Below are positions 1 through 6,310 of a DNA stretch of 12,290 nt, piece after piece (within the stretch, counting starts at the first letter, position 1; every line of letters begins with the position of its first letter). The notes under the pieces are model-generated. The model was not told the DNA's origin and ran no database searches. It was given only the letters and a program-made list of their open reading frames with translations. The stretch is from CAZCPB01 sp964540295 (GTDB lineage Bacteria; Planctomycetota; Phycisphaerae; Phycisphaerales; UBA1924). The DNA lies in the NCBI GenBank assembly GCA_964540295.1, contig CAZIMT010000101.1, positions 1-12,290 of the forward strand. The letters run 5' to 3'. A program made the translations under genes and the position numbers.

Positions 1-263
1 GCCTTCACCGCCGCGACGTCCTCGCTGGCGCTCGCCAGCACCACGATCACGGTCCCCACCGGCACCGTCACACCCTCGGCCACTGCAAGCCGGGCGACCG
101 TGCCGTCCTCGAACGACTGCAGCTCCATCGTGGCCTTGTCGGTCTCGACGTCGGCGATGGTGTCGCCGCTCTTGACCACCTGCCCCTCCTTGACGTTCCA
201 CTTGACGATGGTGCCCTGCTGCATGGTGTCGGAAAGGCGGGGCATGGTGATTTCGATTGGCAT
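1..263 (-). CDS. pdhC: Lipoyl-domain E2 acyltransferase of a 2-oxoacid dehydrogenase complex, N-terminal part
   Basis: Reading from an ATG at 263 towards position 1 gives 87 residues with no stop, so the gene runs off the left edge. The visible part is a complete biotinyl/lipoyl domain. It opens with MPIEITMPRLSDTMQQGTI and carries the swinging-arm motif VETDKATMEL, in which Lys43 is the residue expected to carry lipoate. E2 accepts the acyl group from E1 on this arm and passes it to CoA in the cytoplasm. A Shine-Dalgarno GAGGT lies 7 nt before the ATG. The E1-beta gene two genes upstream on the same strand suggests pyruvate dehydrogenase E2. The catalytic CHAT domain is outside the window, so a branched-chain or acetoin E2 cannot be excluded. 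Confidence 0.85.
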   Translation of the reverse strand, partial: MPIEITMPRLSDTMQQGTIVKWNVKEGQVVKSGDTIADVETDKATMELQSFEDGTVARLAVAEGVTVPVGTVIVVLASASEDVAAVK

Positions 264-402
264 AGTGTGAACCTCAGGTCAGGATCGTTCTCTTCGGGGA
301 CATTTGAACCAGAATCGTGAAACTCAATCTTCGTGGTTGCACGCTCGTCTTGCTGCAGGGATCGCGGCATCAACCAACGCATCGTACCTCTCAAGGCCGA
401 CT

Positions 403-1656
403 TCACCCACGCGGCTTGGCCGGGAGCGCTTTCTCAATCTCATCGAGCGAAACACCCAGCGTCGCGCGAGCGACCCGATCGACGCTCGCCCGCGGGCCTG
501 TGAAGTGCACCGTCCGGCTCACGTGCTGGCCGCTCTGTCCGGGGGCGAGGGCCAGCGCCGGAGACGACGTCTCTAACTCGTAAAACGACGGCGAACCATC
601 CGCCATACCCGCATCGTTGTAATTGTTGATCACGTCACCCGCGAACGGTTCCTTCTGCATCTCCCACATCGAGTTGACGTAGTCCGTGGCGCCCGCAGGC
701 CGCGTGAATGAGACCAGCGTGAGCACGTTCAGCTCAGGATCCCACGAGCCGCAGACCGACTTGGAACGCCACGGCGAGGTCCCGATTTTCGTCCGGCTCA
801 CGCCGTCGGCCCGGAAGAAGATCGCGTGGTCGTTGGTTGTCAAACGGTCGCCGGGCACCTTGCCGAAGTAGTCGTCCTTCACGATCGATCCGCGCTCGCC
901 GACCGAACCCGCCTGGTATGGGATGACGGCCGTGCATCGGGGCGAGGGCTTGAACATCCCCAGCGTCCAGATCGACAGCATCCCCGTCTCTTTGGTCCAC
1001 GCGGCCGGGCCGGTGTTGGTGATCGCGTTGTCGGTCTCGAACGCGACGCACGAAACCATGCCCGCCGACATGCCCGCCGGATCACCCGCAGACACACCGA
1101 GATCCTTGCAGGCGACCTCGCGGTCGATCAGCCGCACGGTCCGGTCAATCTTCACCTTAAGCGTGTTACCGCTGAAGTTCGTGAACGACGCGTCGTGGGT
1201 CATTGTGACTCTGGACTTGTCCTGAGCCGTGACTCGATAGGCCTCGGTGTCGATCGGCGCGGGGGTTTGCCAGTCGTCGAGCGTGAACTGATCTCCCTTG
1301 TCAAAGAAGATGGCGAACTGCCCACCCTCGGGCCCGAGCCAGAAGCGGTCCTCGCCGCCGTAGCCGTTGATCTTGGGGAGGGTGACTTTCGAGGCGATGA
1401 CGTCGCGGTTGAGGAAGCCGTAACTGGCGCCGCTCTCGCCCGTCGCGGTCGTCGTGAAGACACGCCCGCAGATCGACGGCACCACCGCGACCTTTGATCT
1501 TTGATCCGCAGAGGCCAGCACGATCGTCTCGCGGTGACTCTTGAGGAAGGCGACATCGTCGGAGAACGAGCGAGCGGAGCGGTCCACAGTGCACCCTCCG
1601 AAAAGCCAGGCCGCGATCGCGGCCGAACAGAACACCATCAGGCGATTCAGCTTCAT
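403..1656 (-). CDS. Putative lipoprotein, DUF6786-like family
   Basis: This is a 417-residue protein. I chose the ATG at 1656 over an in-frame TTG at 1692 because the ATG starts directly with a signal sequence: MKLNRL, a hydrophobic stretch, then a lipobox-like FGGC with Cys22 as the likely lipidated residue. Neither start has a clear Shine-Dalgarno. The body is beta-rich. It contains GRVFTTTATGESGASYGFLN (about 64-83) and a strongly conserved-looking YGGEDRFWLGPEGGQFAIFF (about 99-118), which I recognise from memory as typical of proteins annotated DUF6786. That family is thought to resemble the aldose-epimerase/carbohydrate-binding fold, but no catalytic activity can be read here. It lies between E1-beta (114 bp upstream) and E2 (139 bp downstream) on the same strand, an odd partner for a cytoplasmic enzyme complex. 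The intergenic stretches on both sides hold nothing I can name. Confidence 0.8.
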   Translation of the reverse strand: MKLNRLMVFCSAAIAAWLFGGCTVDRSARSFSDDVAFLKSHRETIVLASADQRSKVAVVPSICGRVFTTTATGESGASYGFLNRDVIASKVTLPKINGYGGEDRFWLGPEGGQFAIFFDKGDQFTLDDWQTPAPIDTEAYRVTAQDKSRVTMTHDASFTNFSGNTLKVKIDRTVRLIDREVACKDLGVSAGDPAGMSAGMVSCVAFETDNAITNTGPAAWTKETGMLSIWTLGMFKPSPRCTAVIPYQAGSVGERGSIVKDDYFGKVPGDRLTTNDHAIFFRADGVSRTKIGTSPWRSKSVCGSWDPELNVLTLVSFTRPAGATDYVNSMWEMQKEPFAGDVINNYNDAGMADGSPSFYELETSSPALALAPGQSGQHVSRTVHFTGPRASVDRVARATLGVSLDEIEKALPAKPRG

Positions 1657-1770
1657 ATCAGGCCTGGCGACGAGGAGGTTCGCTTCATTCAACGGCGAGA
1701 GCCGTCACGACCGATCCGTTCAACACCCAAAGGCACACAAGAGGCACACGCGAGGGTCGCCCGCGCACTC

Positions 1771-2805
1771 TTACGCCAAAGTCCCTCGCACGGCCGCGAT
1801 GATCCGTTCTTTGTTCGGCAAGTACGCATATTCCAAGTTCTTGGCGAACGGCGTCGGCACGTCCTCGGTGTTCACTCGCACCGGCGGATGGTCCAGCCAG
1901 TCGAACGCCCGCTCGCACACCTGCGTGCAGACCTCGCTGGCCACGCTGGCGAAGGGCCAGCACTGGTCCACCACGACCACACGCCCGGTCTTCTTAATGC
2001 TCTTGACGATCGCGTCAATATCCAGCGGCCTGATCGTCCGCATGTCCAGCACGTCCACCGCGATGCTCTCTTTCAGAAGCTCGTCCGCGGCCTCGATGCA
2101 GAAGTTCACCGGGCGACCGAAGCTGACCACCGTGCACGCGTCGCCCGTCCGCCGCAACGCCGCGACGCCGAAGGGGATGTAGTACTCCTCCTCGGGCACG
2201 TGCGCCTTGTCGCCGAGCATGCGTTCGGATTCCAGAAAGAAGACAGGATCGTCGTCGCGGATCGCGGTCTTCAGAAGGCCCTTCGCGTCGTAGGGGTTGC
2301 TGGGGATCACGATCTTCACGCCCGGCACGTTGCTATAGAGACCTTCGACGCACCACGAGTGCGTGGAGCCAAGCTGCCCGCCCGCGCCGTCGTTGCCGCG
2401 GAAGACCACCGGGCAGCCCCACTGCCCGCCCGACATGTACAGCATCTTGGGCACGTTGTTGAGGATCTGATCAGCCGCGACCAGCGAGAACGACCACGAC
2501 ATGAACTCGATGATCGGCCTGAGCCCGTACATGGCCGCGCCCACCGCGAGGCCCGCGAACCCGTTCTCCGAGATCGGCGAGTCGATGATCCGCTTGGGTC
2601 CGAACTCGTCGAGCATCCCTTGGCTGATCTTGTACGCGCCGTTGTACTGGGCCACTTCCTCGCCCATCAGGAAGACTCGCAGGTCGCGCCGCATTTCTTC
2701 GGACATCGCCTCGCGAAGTGCCTCGCGGAACTGGATCTCTCGGGTGCCCTCGCGCGAGGGCAGGGGGCGGGTCAGGTCCGGGGCGGGGATGGCAAACGCG
2801 GTCAT
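1771..2805 (-). CDS. pdhB: Pyruvate dehydrogenase E1 component, beta subunit
   Basis: A 344-residue thiamine-diphosphate enzyme subunit. With E1-alpha it decarboxylates pyruvate and acylates the lipoyl arm of E2. The motif DSPISENGFAGLAVGAA contains Glu80, the conserved glutamate that contacts the cofactor aminopyrimidine in this family. It is followed by the pyrimidine-binding-domain stretch around FMSWSF and a transketolase C-terminal domain (about 215-344, from the VVSFGRPVNF region on). Length matches stand-alone E1-beta, so it is not an alpha-beta fusion. I chose the ATG at 2805 because GGAG lies 10 nt upstream; a longer in-frame opening to 2940 adds an Arg-rich, unfamily-like leader. 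A companion E1-alpha is not adjacent: the upstream neighbour is mnmA on the other strand. A branched-chain or acetoin dehydrogenase role is possible but less likely. Confidence 0.92.
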   Translation of the reverse strand: MTAFAIPAPDLTRPLPSREGTREIQFREALREAMSEEMRRDLRVFLMGEEVAQYNGAYKISQGMLDEFGPKRIIDSPISENGFAGLAVGAAMYGLRPIIEFMSWSFSLVAADQILNNVPKMLYMSGGQWGCPVVFRGNDGAGGQLGSTHSWCVEGLYSNVPGVKIVIPSNPYDAKGLLKTAIRDDDPVFFLESERMLGDKAHVPEEEYYIPFGVAALRRTGDACTVVSFGRPVNFCIEAADELLKESIAVDVLDMRTIRPLDIDAIVKSIKKTGRVVVVDQCWPFASVASEVCTQVCERAFDWLDHPPVRVNTEDVPTPFAKNLEYAYLPNKERIIAAVRGTLA

Positions 2806-3029
2806 GCTCACGCTACTCCGTCTACGAAATCGGGCTCGTCGGGGGGCCCGTACACCGGCGCTCGGGCAAACTCCGAGCACACTCCCCGAACAGGCTTCGA
2901 AAGCCTCCTCGAGGTGGACAAAGATGGTAGACCCGTTCACCCGCTGCTTTCTGCGCTCGCGTCTCTGAAACTAATCCAAACGTGCAATCTGCGGGCCGGT
3001 CGAACCTTCCGCTTCCCTATCCTCTCTTC

Positions 3030-4229
3030 GTGCTCGTCAACCGTCCATCCCCTACCAAGCCCAAGGTCCTCGTTGCCATGTCCGGCGGGGTCGATTCCTC
3101 GGTCGCGGCCGCCCTGCTGGTCCGGGAGGGCTACGACGTCGTCGGCTGCTTCATGCGCCTCGGTTCGCCCGGCGAAACTCTCGACGAGCTCCAGCCTTAC
3201 GACGACGCCGCGTGCGCGACCAACCTCAAAGTCAAAATCGGGCACCAAGGCTGCTGCTCGATCAACGACGCCGCCGACGCGCGGCTCGTGGCCGCCCAGC
3301 TCGGGGTGCCGTTCTACGTGTGTAATTTCAAGAAGGACTTCGGCCGAATCATCGACTACTTCGCCGACGAGTACGTCAACGGGCGAACACCCAACCCCTG
3401 CGTCCGCTGCAACGACTGGCTCAAGTTTGGCAAGCTCCACGAGTACGCCAACCAGATCAGCGCCCAGTTCGTGGCTAGCGGCCACTACGCACGCATCCGC
3501 ACCCTCACTCCCGCGAACGGCCAAGGCGTTCAGCACCAGCTCCTCCGCGGGCTCGACCACACCAAGGACCAGTCCTATGTCCTCTTTGGCGTCCCCCGCT
3601 CTCAACTGGCGCACATGATGCTCCCCATCGGAGGGCTCGAGAAAAGCCACGTCCGCGAGCTCGCCCAGCAGTTCGGCCTGCCGGTCTTTGACAAGCCCGA
3701 CTCGCAGGAGATCTGCTTTGTCCCCGACAACGACTACGCCGGGCTCGTGGAAAAGCGTCGCCCTGAATCGGCCAAGAGCGGCGATATCCATGACACCACC
3801 GGCGCGAAGGTCGGCGAGCACGGCGGGCAGCATCGCTTTACCGTCGGCCAGCGCCGCGGGCTGTCGCTCAGCCTGGGCTATCCGGTCTACGTCGTGTCCA
3901 AGAACGCCGCGACCAACACCGTGACCGTCGGCCCGCGCGAGGCGCTGCGATCAACATCGTGCGTCGCCGCCGAGGCAAACTGGCTCGTAGATTCGACTTC
4001 GTTCAACGACTGGCGACCCGCGTTCGCCAAGTACCGCTACAACACGCCAGCCGTCGCCGCGGAAGTTCGCACGCTGCCGCCGCGCACGGCACCAACGCCT
4101 TCGGGCCGAACCGGATCGTTCGAAGTCCGATTCGCCGAGCCGCAGACCGCCGTCGCCGCGGGTCAAGCGATCGTGCTCTACGACGCCGCCGATCTCGACA
4201 TCGTCCTGGCGGGCGGCTGGATCGCTTGA
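3030..4229 (+). CDS. mnmA: tRNA-specific 2-thiouridylase MnmA
   Basis: About 399 residues. MnmA adenylates U34 of the Lys, Glu and Gln tRNAs with ATP and inserts sulfur to make 2-thiouridine. The N-terminal PP-loop MSGGVDSSVAA (residues 17-27) binds ATP. NPCVRCN holds the nucleophilic Cys124, and DSQEICFVPD holds Cys229, which carries the persulfide. The tRNA-contact segment HTKDQSYVLFG is at 177-187, and the C-terminal beta-barrel runs to the end. The start is uncertain: a GTG at 3030 leaves ten residues before the conserved KVLVAMSGG, while an upstream in-frame GTG at 2982 would add 16 residues without family character. Neither has a Shine-Dalgarno. It is divergent from pdhB and convergent with the dehydrogenase gene. 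Confidence 0.95.
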   Translation: MLVNRPSPTKPKVLVAMSGGVDSSVAAALLVREGYDVVGCFMRLGSPGETLDELQPYDDAACATNLKVKIGHQGCCSINDAADARLVAAQLGVPFYVCNFKKDFGRIIDYFADEYVNGRTPNPCVRCNDWLKFGKLHEYANQISAQFVASGHYARIRTLTPANGQGVQHQLLRGLDHTKDQSYVLFGVPRSQLAHMMLPIGGLEKSHVRELAQQFGLPVFDKPDSQEICFVPDNDYAGLVEKRRPESAKSGDIHDTTGAKVGEHGGQHRFTVGQRRGLSLSLGYPVYVVSKNAATNTVTVGPREALRSTSCVAAEANWLVDSTSFNDWRPAFAKYRYNTPAVAAEVRTLPPRTAPTPSGRTGSFEVRFAEPQTAVAAGQAIVLYDAADLDIVLAGGWIA

Positions 4230-4233
4230 ACAG

Positions 4234-4255
4234 ATCTCGCGCGCACGCGCGAGAT
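4234..4255. terminator. Hairpin between convergent genes
   Basis: A perfect 9-bp inverted repeat (arms 4234-4242 and 4247-4255, ATCTCGCGC and its complement) with a 4-base loop starts 4 bp after the mnmA stop and ends 13 bp before the stop of the convergent dehydrogenase gene. There is no T-run on either side, so it is not a classical intrinsic terminator. Its position suits a bidirectional terminator or a transcript-end stabiliser. Confidence 0.55.
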
Positions 4256-4268
4256 GAACCGTCGAGAA

Positions 4269-4958
4269 TCAGTACGGGATCGCCACGCCGTCGTGATTCA
4301 AAAACCGCCCGGTGTCCGCGATCGCCAGCCGATCGATCGTGCGCAGCATCGACCGCACGCTTTCGTCGGGCGACAGTGATGCCTTCTCACCGCCCATGTC
4401 TGTCCGCACCCACCCCGGGTGCATCGCCACGCACGCGATGCCGTCGGCCTTGAGTTCCTGACTCATCGAGACGGTGAGCATGTTCAGGGCCGCCTTGCTA
4501 GCGCGGTAGGCATACGAAGACCCGCCGCCGCCCGGCCCAGCGTTGTTGGCGATGCTGCCGAGCTGGCTGCTGATGTTCACGACCAGCTTCCGCGTGCCAC
4601 GCTTCAAATTTGGCAGGAACTGCCGCGCGATAAGGATCGGCGCGACGCTGTTGACCATGAACACGCGAAGCATTTCTGCCGCGTCGAGCGTGGCCAGCGT
4701 TCGCGCTTCGGAACTTACGCCGATGTTGTTGATGAGCACGTCGAGCGTGTCGCTCCCGTATCGCGCACCGAGCCCTTCGATGCTCGCGGCCGCGCCCGCG
4801 TCGAGAATCAGCACGTTTTCTGCCTCGTTCGGAATTTGAGGTTTTCGCCCCAGATCGCGCGCCGTTGCGACCACTCGATCGCCGCGATCTGAAAGCTGGC
4901 GAACGAACTCGCGCCCCAGCCCCCTGCTCGCTCCTGTCACCGCATAGATGTTTGTCAT
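4269..4958 (-). CDS. Short-chain dehydrogenase/reductase (SDR), C-factor/carbonyl-reductase-like
   Basis: A 229-residue classical SDR, a cytoplasmic NAD(P)-dependent oxidoreductase. The dinucleotide-binding glycine motif TGASRGLG is at residues 8-15. NNIG at 77-80 replaces the usual NNAG. The catalytic tetrad is visible as Asn103, Ser131 (in NISS), Tyr151 and Lys155 (YRASK). PGWVRTDMGG follows, the loop typical of the CsgA/sniffer-like branch. The substrate cannot be read from sequence. The ATG at 4958 is preferred; an in-frame GTG at 4973 adds only five residues. No convincing Shine-Dalgarno was seen. It reads away from the dockerin-protein promoter and towards mnmA. The Ile in NNIG is a mild departure from consensus that would not by itself abolish activity. 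Confidence 0.9.
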   Translation of the reverse strand: MTNIYAVTGASRGLGREFVRQLSDRGDRVVATARDLGRKPQIPNEAENVLILDAGAAASIEGLGARYGSDTLDVLINNIGVSSEARTLATLDAAEMLRVFMVNSVAPILIARQFLPNLKRGTRKLVVNISSQLGSIANNAGPGGGGSSYAYRASKAALNMLTVSMSQELKADGIACVAMHPGWVRTDMGGEKASLSPDESVRSMLRTIDRLAIADTGRFLNHDGVAIPY

Positions 4959-5101
4959 GCACGAGTATGGCACCCAAATTCGCCTAGAGCCACTCGGTGA
5001 TGCTCAACAACGAAGCCGGAACTGTCCCTGAAACACTCCGCAATCTGGCGAATTCTGAAGGATCTTCGGACGCGGGCGCTCTCAATTCGTGTGCCGAATC
5101 G

Positions 5102-5130
5102 TTGACCTCTTTCGACGCACCAGTTATCCT
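5102..5130 (+). promoter_or_regulatory. Sigma-70-type promoter of the dockerin-protein gene
   Basis: TTGACC (5102-5107, five of six to consensus) is followed after exactly 17 nt by TATCCT (5125-5130, four of six). A start near 5137 would give a leader of about 98 nt before the ATG at 5235. An inverted repeat ATTCG-N5-CGAAT (5085-5099) ends 2 bp before the -35 and could be a regulator site. The rest of 4959-5101 shows nothing recognisable. Confidence 0.6.
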
Positions 5131-5234
5131 CTTATCTCATTACTTCCTGCATAGATAGCCCCCACGGAGCGGTTTGCTGCTTGGTATGTGCCTCGCAGCG
5201 CCCGACGCTCCCGCCTGTTCCCGGAGAGATGTCC

Positions 5235-6164
5235 ATGAAGAACCTTCGCCTCGCGCTCCTTGCCGCCATGACCGCCAGCCTGTGCTCGGCCAGCGCCCAA
5301 ACCACCCTCACCAACGGCAACGCTTCGTTCAACCTGCTCGGCCCGACCGTGTTCGATGCGCCGTTCGGCGATTGCACGCTCCTCACCGACACCGGCGCGA
5401 CCGACCAAGGTTACAAGTACACCTGGTACTACCGCGCGCCCAACAACAACACCAACCGTCTCTTCAGCAGCCTTGACACCCCCGCGTCCTCGTTCGTCGG
5501 GAACACCGCCAACATCGTCTACACCAATGCAGGGCCTGGCCCGTCGGGCGTCGAGCGCTTCAACGCCACGATTACCGTCAAGCTCACCGACGGGCCCGCC
5601 TCCAACATGGTCCGCATCAACCACGAGGTCCGCTTCAAGAACATCAACCTCGTCACCGTCACCTACCAGCTCTTCAACATCGTCGACTTCGATCTCTCGA
5701 GCACCGCCACCAACGACGTCACCCAGCTCACGTCGATCCCCGACGGGATCGCTCGATTTACTGAGAGCAGCTCGTCGAACTACGCCGAGGCGCAGGGCGA
5801 GGGCGCGACCCGCTACGAGGTCAACTCCGGCTCCAACCTCCGCGGGAAGCTCAACGGCGGCGCGTTCAACATGGCCAACGTCGCCGGTCCCTACGCTGGC
5901 GACGGCGCGGTCGGTTTCCAGTGGACTCTAAGCCTCGCACCCGGGCAGGAAGTTGTCATCAAGGGCGGGTTGGCCATCAACATGACCGTCAAGCCCGGCT
6001 GTGCGGCCGACTTCGATGGCGACGGCTTCCTTACGGGCGACGACTTTGACCTCTACGTCGCCGCCTTCGAAGCCGGCCTACCCACGTCCGATTACGACGG
6101 CGACGGCTTCGTCACCGGCGATGACTTCGACCTCTACGTCACCGCCTTCGAAGCTGGCTGCTGA
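5235..6164 (+). CDS. Secreted protein with C-terminal GC-type dockerin domain
   Basis: A 309-residue exported protein. The ATG at 5235 is chosen because GGAGAG (5223-5228) sits 6 nt upstream and the product starts directly with a Sec signal peptide, MKNLRLALLAAMTASLCSAS, ending AQ near residue 22. An ATG two codons earlier is the alternative. Residues about 23-250 are Thr/Asn/Ser-rich and beta-like, with no enzyme motif that I recognise. The tail (about 255-309) is a planctomycete-style dockerin: two EF-hand-like calcium loops, DFDGDGFLTGDD and DYDGDGFVTGDD, each followed by a FDLYV.AFEAG helix, bounded by Cys residues (GCAAD at the start, AGC at the very end). Such tails are common on secreted planctomycete proteins, where they are presumed to anchor or associate. 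It is a monocistronic unit with its own promoter and terminator. Confidence 0.85.
   Translation: MKNLRLALLAAMTASLCSASAQTTLTNGNASFNLLGPTVFDAPFGDCTLLTDTGATDQGYKYTWYYRAPNNNTNRLFSSLDTPASSFVGNTANIVYTNAGPGPSGVERFNATITVKLTDGPASNMVRINHEVRFKNINLVTVTYQLFNIVDFDLSSTATNDVTQLTSIPDGIARFTESSSSNYAEAQGEGATRYEVNSGSNLRGKLNGGAFNMANVAGPYAGDGAVGFQWTLSLAPGQEVVIKGGLAINMTVKPGCAADFDGDGFLTGDDFDLYVAAFEAGLPTSDYDGDGFVTGDDFDLYVTAFEAGC
6009..6158 (+). repeat. Internal duplication encoding the two dockerin repeats
   Basis: Two 69-nt units, 6009-6077 and 6090-6158, lie 81 nt apart in frame. They encode near-identical 23-residue calcium-loop-plus-helix units that differ at three residues: F to Y, L to V and A to T. Many further differences are at third codon positions, so the duplication is kept by protein-level constraint and does not look very recent. 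Confidence 0.85.
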
Positions 6165-6193
6165 TCCGCTCGTTCTCATCCTCTTGAACTGAA

Positions 6194-6230
6194 AAGGCCC
6201 CGGGTTGCAACAACCCGGGGCCTTCGTCTT
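6194..6230 (+). terminator. Intrinsic terminator of the dockerin-protein gene
   Basis: A perfect 14-bp stem (6194-6207 pairing with 6211-6224, G/C-rich core CCCCGGG) closes a CAA loop and is followed by CGTCTTT. It begins 30 bp after the stop codon. The AAA before the stem could give weak termination in the other direction too, which would suit the convergent peptidase gene. Confidence 0.85.
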
Positions 6231-6255
6231 TGGTGCGTCCTCATGGGTAAGGCTT

Positions 6256-6283
6256 GGTAGGTCGTCTCTCCGAGCCGAGCCTT
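6256..6283. repeat. Dispersed 28-bp intergenic repeat, copy 1
   Basis: This 28-bp stretch (GGTAGGTCG, then CTCTCCGAG and GAGCCTT) matches 10743-10770 at 26 of 28 positions in the same orientation. It ends 27 bp outside the stop codon of the minus-strand peptidase gene, in the convergent gap behind the dockerin-gene terminator. It is non-coding and probably one of a genome-wide family. Confidence 0.7.
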
Positions 6284-6310
6284 GTGCATCTCTTGGCCTA
6301 CTCGATCACC

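Noticed and set aside
1727..1748. A short direct repeat AGGCACAC spaced 11 bp apart upstream of the lipoprotein gene
   Set aside because: Only two 8-bp words, with no other support for a regulatory or mobile function.
1501..3618. A 705-codon plus-strand open frame
   Set aside because: It lies antisense to pdhB and the lipoprotein gene and out of frame with mnmA. Its composition (Arg/His/Ala-rich, then Ser/Thr/Pro-rich) is typical of high-GC shadow frames.
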